Below are positions 11,766 through 23,757 of a stretch of DNA of 64,000 nt, piece after piece. The notes under the pieces are model-generated. The model was given only the letters and a program-made list of their open reading frames with translations, was not told the origin of the DNA and ran no database searches. The translations under genes were made by a program, and so were the position numbers. The first letter of the stretch is position 1. Each line of letters begins with the position of its first letter. The stretch is from Cryptomeria japonica (taxonomy: Eukaryota > Streptophyta > Pinopsida > Cupressales > Cupressaceae), in contig NC_081410.1 in the NCBI RefSeq assembly GCF_030272615.1, positions 126,405,140 to 126,469,139 on the forward strand, given 5' to 3'.

Positions 11766-12660
11766 GTATCTTCCCAAATACTCACTGGATGGTTTCAAAT
11801 TGATTTGGAACCTCATATAAAGCATTTGTCATCACCTATCCTTCACAATTCAATGTGGTAAACATGATACCCTATTTCTACCTCCTAATTAGCAAGTAGA
11901 AATAGGGGAGAATATAACTACCCTAAAATTTCATCTCTTAGTAAGCAATCTAATGTGATTTTGATCTTGACTAACAAAGTGGTTTTATAAAATGTGGTTT
12001 ATAATGTTGTATTGTAGGTATTTCTACACTAGGGGCTTCGTTCAACACCTCTGGGAATATCCCTTTTCATGAATGTTTAGTTTTTTTTAACTTTAGCTTG
12101 CATATGCACATAGTGTTTAGCTAAATGTAATGTCATAAATTATACATCTTTAATTGAGGTGACCGATTTCATGTTCTCCTAGCACTCAATTTAGTATTTC
12201 TCAGTCTACTATGCATTGTAGGACTTTTCAATTCATTTAATTAACGAGTAAGTCAAGAATAGGACCCCTCTCCAAATTCAAATCTCATCACACTCTTATT
12301 TGGTCCCTTAATTTTAGGTGTGCCCTATATCTCTCATCACTTATATTCATTTTAAGTCTTACCCTATTTAAAATTTCAAATTAATATTTCACCCACTTAA
12401 ATATCATAAATTATTCGTGTAATTTACAATTTTGGAATCAAGATCCTATAATCTCGTGACCTTAAAATTTCAGGCTTATTTTGTTGGGACAAAGGTGCTC
12501 GGGACAACATTGCCTAGGATGATGGTGCTCAGGGTAGCATTGTCTAATACTTTTTGGCTAGAATTTTGGGAGGTTAAAGAGTTGGTCTTATCCTTTCCAA
12601 AACTATTTCCAATGCAAAAAAAATGATAATTTTAAGTCGACCATTTATCAATTCAAGGTT
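11766..12660. other. Interval between Cop-1 and Cop-2
   Basis: AT-rich sequence without a recognisable gene. An open frame at 12432-12626 has no known domain. It may be part of an older, unrecognised element. Confidence 0.4.
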
Positions 12661-12665
12661 AGAGT

Positions 12666-13769
12666 TGATGAATACTAAGAGAGGGGGGGTGAATTAGTAT
12701 ACCCAAAAACCTTACCAAACACTTAAGCAATTTTACTGCAGACCAGTATAGCCCTTTAGACAGCAAACCGGTTAATACACAAACAAGCCAAATAGAAAAT
12801 AAATCATTCACCCACAATATCACAATCACCATAACACAAGATATTTTGATGTGGAAACCCAAATGGGAAAAACCACGGTGAGTAAAACTCACAAGTCTAC
12901 TATCTGTAGAATAGCAACCAAATCGGTTAAGGCCTTACAATGTTCTTCACTAGAATAGATCCTATTAGGAATCCTAATCTTTGTTAGGAGATAAGTCCTA
13001 TTAAAGAATACCCCGTTAAAGGATTTCATATCCACAACTATGAACCACCTTGTTAGAGGATTTCGAACAGGCTTAATTGAGCCTACCTGGCTAAGGGTTT
13101 TTGACTTGTCAAAGAGATTAGTAATCAACAAGTAAGTGATCTACGAATTAGCACAAAATGCTTAGTTAGATCCTTGATTGCTCTATGTTAATGAATTGCA
13201 ACATTACTTCAGTCTTCTTCCTTCGCATGTTCAATCTCTATCGTAAGATACTTTTTGCAAAGACCTAATCTTCTTACACACCACACTCAAAACCCTAGAC
13301 ATGATGTCCTCATATAGGAATCTGATTTCATGTCGGTCCAATGAGATTAGATTAAAATTTCCTAGGTACAGTGCATCTGGACACAATTGTAACATGACAC
13401 AGAATCACCGCATCGGTGTCGGTGGATGATAACTCATCACACTTAAAAAATTTGCCGGTTAACAAAACAAAGTATACCGATTACTAGTTTACAAACAAAG
13501 ACTGGTAAACTAGAACATAGTGTTCCGATCTTAAAAATATTGGCTGTCGCTTGGGGTCCTCGTACCGCTTGAGGTCCTTGGTCATGCTTTGACCAATAAG
13601 CTCCTTCTGCAAACACCGATAATCTTCTACAAACAAAGACTATGCATATATTAGAATACAATACCGGTTTGAACAATACATCACATACTACGGGTTGAGA
13701 ATAACTAAATAAGTGTGTGTCCATCAATGACAATCACAACTAAGTAAAAACATCATCAAAATGCCAACA
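12666..13769 (-). repeat. 3' LTR of Cop-2
   Basis: 1,104 bp. On the plus strand it starts TGATGAATACTAAGAG and ends ATGCCAACA. A run of seven G (12684-12690) lies near the terminus. Confidence 0.92.
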
Positions 13770-13784
13770 ATTTCCCCCTTTGGC
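13770..13784 (-). promoter_or_regulatory. Polypurine tract of Cop-2
   Basis: On the minus strand, GCCAAAGGGGGAAAT directly abuts the LTR start TGTTGGCATTTTG. It primes plus-strand DNA synthesis in the family. Confidence 0.85.
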
Positions 13785-14240
13785 ATTAATGGCAACACTT
13801 AGGAAAATTTGACATCTAAGTACTTACAAAACAAAAATGATGCCATAATCAAAATTTCTCCCCCTAAGCATATACACTACTCCCTTTGCCAAAATTACAA
13901 GCATGTACTATTTGCATAAAATTTTCATTCAATACCACTCCCCCTTTGCCAACAATGACAAAGTAATGCAAACATGCCGCAAAGATTTACCAAAATCATA
14001 TTGCATAACATGAAAACAGAGTATATGTTTTTGATTACGGGAAAAACAAGTTTTGAAGGGGTCCCGAAACCCTTCACAAAAGATACTTAAAAGATAAAAG
14101 CATAAGAAGCAAGAAAAAACATACTGCAAAAAACCAGCTAAGTTCTGGGCAATATCCAACAAAAAAGCCCAACAAAACCAACAAAACCAACAACCTCCAA
14201 CTAAAACATAAAGAAAACAAATGACATATTACTTAATATT
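13785..14240 (-). other. 3' noncoding region of Cop-2 with extra PPT-like tracts
   Basis: Extra purine tracts (minus sense) are found at about 13857-13866, 13880-13890 and 13937-13950; the last (GGCAAAGGGGGAGT) is almost a copy of the true PPT. No gene is seen. Confidence 0.6.
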
Positions 14241-17200
14241 TTAAAGGGCATTAGCCAAATTTCCGCTAATCCCTTGCAAGTCTTTAATATTATCCCTTAG
14301 CTTAGGGATATCCTTATAAGAGGCCAAAGTTGCTTTTCTCATGCTTGCTCTGGTTCCTTTTGCCACACCACCAGGAGCACTTTCCACATTTCCTACTTTA
14401 GTAGTGTCCTCATCGATGTCAAGATCCACCATAGGTTTGGAAGTGCTGGAACCTTCAATTAACTTGGCAATTTCCTCTAAATTCTTAGTCATAGAGGAAA
14501 GGATATGCAGAATCATACCCATAAGGTTTTTCATTGCATTTTTGCCTTATTCTAGATTGCTAATTCGTGCTTCCATCTTCTCCAATTTATATGTTTATGA
14601 CAATAATGAGTAAAACTTCTTAAAAATGAATTTAAAGTTTTTTAGAAATTCCTGCATGTCTGTAGACCAAGTATCTAGGAGTGAGGCAACAATTTCACTC
14701 CGAGTCTTCATCTGGAATGCTAACTCCTCCATGGCATCCATAGTGCTCATTTCCTGAGTGATAATAATGGCTTCCATGTTTAGAAAGGACTTTTGAAGAA
14801 TCTACAACTTAGGTAATAAAAGCAACTGAAGCTCCTGCAGATTTTGAGTCCGCTTACAAATGTCTGAATCAATCATGGCAATTTGTTGCCTGTGAGTCTG
14901 TACATTTTGCCCATACACTGTGAAGAAATAATATGGCACTTTGAAGGTCTGCATATACATCTTTAATTCTAATTGGAGTTGACCTTTCTTCTTCATAGCA
15001 TCATCACAAAATAGATCGGGCTGGCAAATTTTACTCAAAAGTTTATGTCCTTTAGCCATTGCCAGACTGCTATCATCTTTCTGATGGATCAGCTTGTCTC
15101 TGTCTTCATTAAATTGCTTCACCAATGCAACTTTTAGTGCCTTTTCATGCTTTTTCTTTGTAGTAGCCTGGGCAACATCTTCTAATGATTGCACTTGATC
15201 ACCCACTATTGTGCATAGAACCTTCAACTGGGCCAGTGAGGAATCGGTACCGAAAAGATCAGTATCGGGGACTAAGTTTGAAAGGGTATCAACAACAAAT
15301 TGAATAACATATTTTTCTTTCTTCTTTCTTAGTTCCTCCAATATTTCTTTAGCAAGTTGAATACTTCTAAGTAGCTCATTTTAGTCTATAGATTTGGTAA
15401 GACAGGCAAGAGTCAATTCACTGTGACCGATGGGATCAACTCGTTTAGCTTGAACTTGATCTCCGGTTTCCTTGGGAATCTCAGAATTCTGTCCTCCTTC
15501 CTTTGCTTTGATCTCCTCTTGTCTCTTCTTCTCTTGCTCTTCTTTTTCCTTGTCCTCCTTGTCGGCCTTCTCTTTCTCCTCTTATTTTGCTTTCTCCTTC
15601 TTCGCTTTATCCTTCTCTGCTTTCTCCTTCTCCGCTTTCTCCTTCTCAGCTTTCTCTTTCTCCTCTTTCTCCTTCTCTTCTTTCTCCTTCTCTTCTTTCT
15701 CCTTCTCCACTTTCTCTTTCTCTGCTTTCTCCTTCTCAGCTTCCTTCAATTTAGTACCTTCAACATCTAATGCATCCACATCGATAGGATCATTTTGCTT
15801 AGTTGCTCTTTCTCCCTAATCATTGAAGGCTTCATCTGGTTTTGTTTTTGATAGGTCAATCACTTTCTCAACCTATAGATTTGCTTTGGATACCTTTTGC
15901 ATCTTGACATCTTCTTGAGCTCGCAGATGAGTGTCCTTTTCTTCTTCAGAGATTTTACCTCCAAGTAACTGAAGTCTTCTCTTTCTCATGAAAAATATGC
16001 CTTTGTACCGATCAAGAATCTCAAATAATTCAGAATTGGAAGCATCTGGGAAATATTGAGCAAAAATTTGCTCCCTAATATCTTGCTCCTTTTCAATGAC
16101 AATGCGCCATTTATTGTCCAAAGAATCATACAATGATTTTGAAACTATAGGTTTAATATCGGTTGGAGACCGATCATTTTCACATAAATACTTTATGAGT
16201 TCTTTCTCTACCTCCTTCTTTTCAGTATCATTAAGATCATCAAAATAATCTTTTAGATCATCAAGAATTTTCCTTCTAATATTCTTTATAGTCCTTTGAT
16301 AATGTGTCATAGGTTTGTAAGAAGCAATGGCTATATTTACCAGTGCAGAGGTTATAGGTACATTATTGGTTAGTTTGGTCTTCTTACTTGATTGCCTCAT
16401 CTTCTTCATTTCATCTTTCAATTTAGTGTCTTCTGAATCCTGTGCTCCATTCTTGGTTTTCCTCTTCCTCTCAAATACCTTTGGTGGAATAGCCTCCAGT
16501 TTTTTCTTGGCTGGTGACCTCTTGGTCACTTTTGGATTGGTAGCAAATGTAATTAGTACCAATGCTGATGGCACAACGTTATTCTTCTTTTGCTTCAATA
16601 CATTAGTAGAATTAACCCTCTCAGAGTAGTTACCAACCCTCTTCTTCTTTGGATAAAGCGGTGAAGAAACTAGGGTAGAGGCATACCCAATGAGTATGTC
16701 GTTCACCACTTCATAGCCCACAGGCTCAACTTTCTCTTTTCTTGGCTCAACTGCTTCCATTATGCAATGATCCACTTTGATCGTGAAACAAATATCATCT
16801 TCATACTTCTTAACCAGGTCACCTAATAGCCTTGTTTTCTGGTTCATCTTCAATCTGAACTCATCAAAATACTTGTTCAGAGTCTTCAAATAAGTATATC
16901 CCACTGCTTGCAGACTCTCCTTGATTTGTCTTGTAACAGGTAGGTCACTTGACCATTGAACATCACCAACTCCCATAAACTACCCTTGAAAGTAGAAAAA
17001 CAACCCGACAAGTATTTGACCAAACTTGAACCTTAGTGCCTTGTCCTCTTTGATGGATTTCAAACTCTCCATGAGTTGTTTTTGCATGCAGGTAAACATA
17101 TCATATTCTGCATCTTCCTTGATCATTCGATAAGCGACATGCACTGCAATTTTAGGAACATAATTCATCCTGCTGGTATAAAATACTCTATGCTTGATCA

Positions 17201-17729
17201 CCATGCACACATACTTCACCAAGTCATCTCTTATGGTGTTGACAGTCATTGCCTGCTTGTTGCTCACAGAACCAGTGAGCTCTTCCACTTTGGATTTTGT
17301 GATCTTACGAAGAACAGGGACTTCTCCAATATTGCAGAAACCGGTCATGACATGGATTGCCTCCGGTGTGATATCATGGGTTCTCTCAAGAGACATCTTG
17401 TCACCATGAACCCTACTAAGAATAATTCTTACATAATTTTCTGTGAATTCCTTGAGAAAATATGCTGCATCGTGGAAATTCTTCTTCTCAATCACGCTAT
17501 ACTCTGGTTTAATCTTCTTATCTTTTCCACAGAACAAACTCAACTGGGAGTGAATCACTAGAGACCCTAGGTCTTCCAGTCTACAATCAATGTAACCAGA
17601 AACATCCCCTTTGATAATGACTCTGATGGGAATTTGAGATAGGGCATTGTAATTCAACTTCTTCCTAAGAGATTTGGCTGACTCCTCCGGTACGAGAGAA
17701 CTAGAAGAGATTTTGGATGTAGAAGTCAT
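14241..17729 (-). pseudogene. Passenger gene of Cop-2, about 1,160 codons, function unknown
   Basis: A single frame runs from ATG 17729 to TAA 14241, broken only by in-frame stops (16980 TAG, 15873 TAG, about 15815, 15582 TAA, about 15380, 14802, 14595 TAA, about 14550) and by no frameshift that I can see. Residues 1-300 form a globular region with I-T-P-E-A-I-H-V-M-T-G near 125 and A-Y-R-M-I-K-E-D near 205. A Lys/Glu-rich repeat (15582-15779) and a helical C-terminal part follow. Cop-3 carries a homologue along the whole length (24154-27536). It occupies the place of pol but has no RT, integrase or protease motif. A faint likeness of the N-terminal part to PMD or plant-transposon-like proteins is a guess. 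The start is the first ATG, in the same position as in Cop-3. Confidence 0.75.
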
Positions 17730-18255
17730 GTCTAAATAATTCCGAATGATAAGAGTGATTCGACGAAAAATACCTTTTCACTCCGAACTAGGGTTCACCG
17801 ATGTCGAGCAGAACACACTTCTCCAAAAGCTTTCTTTACCACTCTAACCTCCACTTTGGATAGCTTGAAATGACTGCTGGGTCTTGTACAAGATTTCTTT
17901 ATGGATTTCTTCGAATGCAAGATTGATCACTTTTGTTGCACTGCTCAAGTTAGAAAAATGCTTCTTTGAAAATAGGTAAGTAAAAATGAGTACAAGAGAC
18001 ACCTTTATACATGCTCCTACCTACCATAATAAATGCATCACTGATAGGGTACAAACCCTAATTTTACCTTTTACCACTTCATTTCTTCTGTTGGTCGACA
18101 GGCAACCAATATCGATAAAAGAACTTTACCAATATACTCCGGGGGTCCAAAACATTGTTACCGATATGTTCCCCCTTAAGCTTTTCGAAGCTCAATTTGC
18201 CGATTCAGGGGTCTCCACACTAGGTGCAGAAAATGGTACATCTTGTGTCTTCTCT
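17730..18255 (-). promoter_or_regulatory. Gap between gag and passenger gene, with TATA box
   Basis: On the minus strand TATAAA lies at 18009-18004, 275 bases before the passenger ATG. The gap is 526 bp, and the passenger is in a different frame from gag. A private promoter would explain how it is expressed downstream of a complete gag. This is inference; no transcript is known to me. Confidence 0.45.
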
Positions 18256-19479
18256 TTAGATTTCTTTTTCTGCTTGAGTGGTTTCAACATCGACCTTTAC
18301 TTTACCTTTTGGGTCGACTGGTCTGTCTTCCGATGGATTCTGTCTCAGTTTGCATGATATGGAAAGATTTACCAGTTTGTGACAATGATAGCATACCATA
18401 TTAGGTGCTCTCCATGGTTCGGTGTTCACATTTCCATTCTTTGTCCTACATGTTGCAGCAGTGTGACCGCTACCACGACAGATCACATAGGTTGCACTCC
18501 AGCCGTTTATTGCTCCATAACCATTTGACCAGTGGTCATAGGTTCTATACTGGTTTGGGTTCTGGTTCATAAGAGGTTCTTGGATAGCTCCTTTTGACCT
18601 CAGTGCATAACCTCCAAGGTTTTTCATAACCGATCTGCACTCAAAAGATCTATGCCCAAACTTGTTGCATGCATAGCAATGACCATTAAATCTACCAGTT
18701 CTAGCCTTGTGGTCATACACATTATTTTGCATGTAAGGGAAATTATTATAAGTCTTGCTCCTACATACATTGGCAGTATGTCCTTAGTTATGACAGTTAA
18801 AGCATACAGGTTTGAACTTTAGCTTACCTTTGCTTTTGCCGCTATTCTCAAGTACCATTTGCTCTTTTGGTGCATTAATATTGGTTCCAGAGGATTCACC
18901 TTCCTCATATGCAGAGAAACCAAGTCCAATGGTATCCCTTGATGGCTTCATTAATTCTAGGTTTTGGTCCAATTTTGCGGAGCTTTGGTTGAACTTTGCA
19001 AGTATCTCCTTCGTCTCAACAAGTTATTTGGAAAGAGCTTCATTGGTCTTCATTAGGGTTTCATTCTGAGAAATGGTCGCATTGAGTTCTTCTTGCATTT
19101 CTTCTTTCTCTTTCTCAACCTCTTGCAGATAAGTGGTAATGGTACCAATTTCTTGATTCAACTTAAAGATCTCATGCTCCTTGTCCTTCACTAGATCCTT
19201 AGCTTTTCTTTGGTTTTCTAGTTCCTGACTCATCCTAATGGTCAGTGCTTCTAGCTCCCTCCTCGGGTTATTTTGGACTCATTCAATTTCTCCACTTCTT
19301 CGACTAGGGCATCCATGTTTGCTTCATCAGAAGAGCTATTTTTTAGTAATTTCTAGCATTTTCTCAACAAGTTCTCTTCTTTTGGCTAAAGAGGCTTTAT
19401 ACTAGACCTTAAGTTCATCATAGGCTCTCTCAAATTCATCCAGACAGTGAGTGAGTTCTCTCATGCTGTATTCCCCCAT
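18256..19479 (-). pseudogene. gag: gag of Cop-2: coiled coil and degenerate CCHC array
   Basis: One frame of 408 codons from ATG 19479 to a stop at 18256, with several internal stops (19402, 18784 and others). The first half is coiled coil, rich in E, K, Q and L. It is followed by the K-L-D...D-T-I-G-L-G-F motif near 18930 and by four knuckle positions. The second (C-Y-A-C-N-K-F-G-H-R-S-F-E-C, about 18680) is intact. The first is split by a stop (18784). The third lacks its first cysteine. The fourth has N in place of the histidine. The capsid-like N-terminus of standard copia Gag is missing. Confidence 0.78.
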
Positions 19480-19514
19480 ATCTCCTTTCAAGCGGTTAGA
19501 CTTAAAGAAAGGTT

Positions 19515-19527
19515 GGCTCTGATACCA
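19515..19527 (-). promoter_or_regulatory. Primer-binding site of Cop-2
   Basis: On the minus strand TGGTATCAGAGCC, the standard plant copia site complementary to the 3' end of initiator tRNA-Met, lies two bases from the LTR end. Confidence 0.92.
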
Positions 19528-19529
19528 AT

Positions 19530-20640
19530 TGATGAATACTAAGAGGGGGGGGGGGGGGGTTGAATTAGTATACCCAAAAACCTTACCAAACACTTAAGCA
19601 ATTTTACTGCAGACTGGTATAGCCCTTTAGACAAAAAACCGGTTAATACACAAACAAGCCAAATAGAAAATAAATCATTCACCCACAATAACAGAAGATA
19701 TTTTGATGTGGAAACCCAAATGGGAAAAACCACGGTGAGTAAAACTCACAAGTCTACTATCTGCAGAATAGCAACTAGACCGATTAAGTTCAGACCGGTT
19801 AAGGCCTTACAATGTTCTTCACCAGAATAGATCCTGATAGGAATCCTTGTCTCTGTTGGAGATAAGTCCCGTGAAAGACTACCTTGTTAAAGGATTTCAA
19901 ATCCATAACTGTGAACCGCCTTGTTAGAGGATTTAGAACAGGCTTAACTGAGCCTACTCGGTTAAGGGTTTCTGACTTGTCGAAGCGATTAGTAATCAAC
20001 AAGTAAGTGATCTACAAAGTAGCACAAAATTCTTAGTTAGATCCTTGATTGCTCTTAGTTAATGCATTGCAGCATTACTTCAGTCTTGTGTCCTTCGCAC
20101 ATTCAATCTCTGTCACAAGATACTTTTTGAAAAGACCTAATCTTCTTACACAACACACTAAAAACCCTAGACATGATGTCCTCATATAGGAATTTGATTC
20201 ATGTTGGTCCAATGAGATTAGATTACAATTTCCTATGTATAGTGCATTTGGACACAATTTTAACACGACACAAAATCACCGCATTGGTGTCAGTGGATGA
20301 TAACTCACCACACTTTACAAGTTTTGCGGTTAACAAAACAAAGTATACCGATTAGCGGTTTATAAACAAAGACTGGTAAACTAGAACATAGTGTTCCGAT
20401 CTTAAAAAGATTAGCTACCATTTGAGGTCCTCGTATCGCTTGAGGTCCTTGGTCATGCTTTGATCGGTAAGCTCCTTCTGCAAACACCGTTAGTCTTCTA
20501 TAGATAAAGACTATGCATATATTGGAATATAATACCGGTTTGAACAATACATCACATACTACCGGTTGAGAATAACTAAATAAGTGTGTGTCCATTAATG
20601 ACAATCACAACTAAGTACAAACATCATCAAAATGCCAACA
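19530..20640 (-). repeat. 5' LTR of Cop-2
   Basis: 1,111 bp with the same ends as the partner LTR. The G-run here (19544-19559) is roughly twice as long as in the partner. The shared GTGGAAACCC...GGGAAAAACCACGGTG block is at about 19708. Confidence 0.92.
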
Positions 20641-20645
20641 AGAGT

Positions 20646-21582
20646 TTCATATATAAGCAAATTATTTTCTTCATATGTAATATATAGCATCAATTAATTG
20701 AAGGTGTAAATTTTTGATATCCTTACGATGTGAAAGCTCTGCCTTATGTGAAGTTCCAGATTGACAAATTCAAAGACAAGTCAATAAACATCAAGCCTTT
20801 ATTCAAAATAATTTACCATGATGGAAGCTTTAGGAGATGTTGGAGGATGATTTATTGTTGTTCTCATATTTCTATAGGTAAGCTTCAGATTTGTGTATTA
20901 GTATTTCAAGTTATGTGATTCATGCATTCTTGATTTAGTTTACATTTCATTTAGGGTTTTTATTTAACACATTTGAGTAGGACTCTAGTTTACATTTATG
21001 CACTTTGTCTCATAGCAACCTTAGACACACTTAAGATTCAAGAGCACACACATTATTCTAATTCCAATATCAAATATTTGTGGAGGTGAAAATCACCAAA
21101 ATAGGAGGTTGAATAAGGCAAAACCCTATTGTAATGGTGAAATTTAGGGTTTCACCCAATGATGAAGTAAAACCTTTGAGTTTTGCTTAGATACGACTAC
21201 ATTAGGGAAAGAAAAATTTGATGGATCTAGATTCTAATAAAATTCTAGGGTTTTTAGATATGCCTCTTCTTTCCTTTTAAGTTGAATTTATTTAATTAAT
21301 GATGCTAAAACTAGGGTAAGTGTGTGTAAATTGAAGCAATTATATATAAACAGTGAGGTACAATCATCAAACAGAGCCACAAATCTAGATCTGAGCAATA
21401 TGTGAGTATTTGGATTTGTTTCCAGAAGGTCATCTTGAATTATCAAGACCCAAATGCCCATTGCTTTCCTCTGAACTTTTCGCCATCTGAAAGGGAGTAT
21501 GTTTGTCTATGTGAATAATGTGGATTTGAAAATTGTAGCTTTGTAACTATTCCTACACATAGTAGAGAAAGGAAAATAGATT
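20646..21582. other. Interval between Cop-2 and Cop-3
   Basis: About 940 bp of AT-rich DNA with no recognisable domain. A frame at 20730-20918 is short and unsupported. Confidence 0.4.
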
Positions 21583-21587
21583 GGAAT

Positions 21588-22525
21588 TGTTGGAAATTGA
21601 CACTCATCTAGTGGATATTGATGCTTGATTAATGGTTTAGGGTTGTCACTGATGTAAAATCTTCATGAGAATCCTATCTATTAGCTATAGGTTTTGGAGA
21701 AGTGGTCTGATAATCGATAATCTGACTCTGATAATTCAGGTTAAGAAGAGCAATTTTTATTTGGAAGCTTTTTGGTGATTACGGTGGTCATATTCATGCA
21801 TGAGATGATACAGCCGACTTATAGAAATCATTTTATCATCATTTGGGTGATCCGCATGTGTTTTGATGATCCCGTTCAAGCCGAAACTGTTACACATTAC
21901 ATTACACGCCGACTTGATAATTTATTATTATGTGATTGCGGATATATAAGACTGGTGTAGAAGATTTTTTTGATGTATGGTATGGTGTGATATGAGTGAG
22001 TAGTGATCGAGAAAACTTTTTGGCACAATTTCACATGCGCATTCTTGATCAGGTAGCTAATTAAGACAGAAAACAAAGCAGGGTTGCAGAGTAGATACAG
22101 TCAGAGTTTTGCACTTAACCGAAACTCATAAAGGCATTGTTTGATGCTATTTTGGAGTTCAATAATTGTAATTCATCATTGTAAATTATCTATAAGGCAG
22201 TATGCCTTCCGGTGTTGTAGCCCTTATTGTAATTGAGCAGTGAGCTCTAGGAAGTATGCCTGAATGCTAGTGCATTCCCCTTTTGTAATATAGTTTTGCT
22301 ACTAGCCATAGTGGAATAATACTATGGGCTCAAATCCCATCGTGGTTTTTCCCATTTGGGTTTCCACATAAAAATCCTGGTGTTATGATTTTGTGGTTAA
22401 TTATCTTGTGTTTCTACACTTTACTTTCTTGCATATGCTTCTGGTGGTTTCAAAATAAGTTAGAAAATTTGTTTACCGGTAGATCACTGATTCACCCCCC
22501 CTCTTAGTGATCCGTGATTCTAACA
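21588..22525 (+). repeat. 5' LTR of Cop-3
   Basis: 938 bp, starting TGTTGGAAATTGACAC and ending GATTCTAACA. Near the end is the C-run (ATTCACCCCCCCTCTTAG), the counterpart of the G-run in the minus-strand LTRs. Confidence 0.92.
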
Positions 22526-22527
22526 AT

Positions 22528-22540
22528 TGGTATCCGAGCC
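22528..22540 (+). promoter_or_regulatory. Primer-binding site of Cop-3
   Basis: TGGTATCCGAGCC, one change from the initiator-tRNA-Met site of Cop-2, lies two bases inside the LTR. Confidence 0.88.
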
Positions 22541-22593
22541 TAGTTACTTTGAGGAAGCCTAACCGCTTGAGGAAGATTTGGGAGATTGAATCA

Positions 22594-23757
22594 ATGGATT
22601 GCGGTTTGTAAAGACAACTTTGTGTGGCACTTGAGGATCTTGATGCAACAAGAAATGAAATAAGTTCCCTAAAGAGAAACCTAAATGCTGCTGAAGATTT
22701 GATTAAGGATTTGAAGGATCAAGTGAACACTTCAAGAGACAAGAGGAAAGAGCTGATGGACAAGCTGAAGGAGAAAGAAGAACAAAACATGGAAAAATAG
22801 GACAAAGCTGATGAATGTGACAAGCTTGCTAGAGAAAATACTGTATTGAAAAATGAGATGAAATCCATTGCGATGAAGCTGACTAAGGAGATTGAAGACC
22901 AGAAGAAGAATGAAGAAATATTGACTTAATCAATGAAAGACAGATTAGATGAATGCTTCGGGCTTACTTATGAGAATAATTAGTTGAAGCTTGAGTTGAC
23001 ACAGTCAAGGAATAATGGTCAAGAACTTGAGAGATAGATTGTTGCCCTAAGAGATGAGTTTGCTACTGCAAATGAATACATAGCTAAATTCAATTCTAGC
23101 TCAGCAAGGCTTGATGAGATGCTAGAAAGTTAGAGACATGGAAAAGACATGCGAGGACTTAGATTTGAGAAGGGAGAACCCTCTAAATCTGTACAAAGCA
23201 ATGCAAAGCCTAATCATAAGAAGAGCAAGAATCCTCTGGTAAGATAGCCTAATGCCCATAAATTTAATGTTAGATGTTTTACTTGCAATAAGTTTGGTCA
23301 TATGGAAAATCAATGCAGAAGTAGGATGAATAATGGAATGAAAAATGTGAACAATGGTCTTACTTTTACTGGTCAATGTTTCATATGCAATTATTTTGGT
23401 CACAAGTCAAATATGTGCAAAGCAATAATGAACAATTTTCAGAACACGAGATGTTATGCTTGTGGGATGTTTGGACATATCTCTAATGAATGCAGGATGA
23501 GACCAAATTAGATGAATTTAAGAGCTATACAAAAAAATGTTGTTTGTCGTGCATACAACAAAACCAGTCACATTGTAAAGTATTGCAGAAGCAAGAAAAA
23601 TGCTCCGGTAAACAAAGACAAATTGGATGAGAAAGGCAAAGAAAAGGTATAAGAGATCAAGGACAAGAAAGAGAAGATGTGTGTTAGAAAAGATGAATCC
23701 AAGATTGACAATGGATCTGCGCTTGAATCTAGTGCAGGATCTTCATCCGGTAACTAA
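22594..23757 (+). pseudogene. gag: gag of Cop-3: coiled coil and CCHC knuckles, many stops
   Basis: A continuous frame of 388 codons from ATG 22594 to TAA 23755-23757 contains about nine internal stops, nearly all TAG or TAA. Coiled coil covers roughly residues 10-180. The S-S-x-R-L-D...G-L-R-F motif follows, and then knuckles C-F-T-C-N-K-F-G-H-M-E-N-Q-C, C-F-I-C...C and C-Y-A-C-G-M-F-G-H-I-S-N-E-C (23277-23500); a fourth has lost its cysteines. Comparison with Cop-1 shows that the stops at 23131 and 23245 replace glutamine codons (E-S-Q-R-H and V-R-Q-P-N-A-H). This points to C-to-T change at CAG. Confidence 0.8.

Larger units (their letters stand above)
12666..20640 (-). mobile_element. Cop-2: non-autonomous copia element carrying a passenger gene, TSD AGAGT
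   Basis: LTRs 12666-13769 and 19530-20640 lie within a clean five-base duplication AGAGT (12661-12665, 20641-20645). On the minus strand the order is PBS TGGTATCAGAGCC, gag (19479-18256), a 526-bp gap with a TATA box, a long passenger frame (17729-14241), then PPT and LTR. There is no protease, integrase, RT or RNase H anywhere in its 8 kb. It therefore has cis sites and a gag but must borrow polymerase and integrase. The LTRs look about 95% alike by eye. Confidence 0.9.

Noticed and set aside
6588-11770. Target-site duplication for Cop-1
   Set aside because: GTAGT against GTATC agree in only three of five bases; either mutated or the ends were recombined, so I do not claim it.
15423-15819. 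Plus-strand frames rich in L, F and S
   Set aside because: Shadows of the Lys/Glu-rich part of the minus-strand passenger gene.
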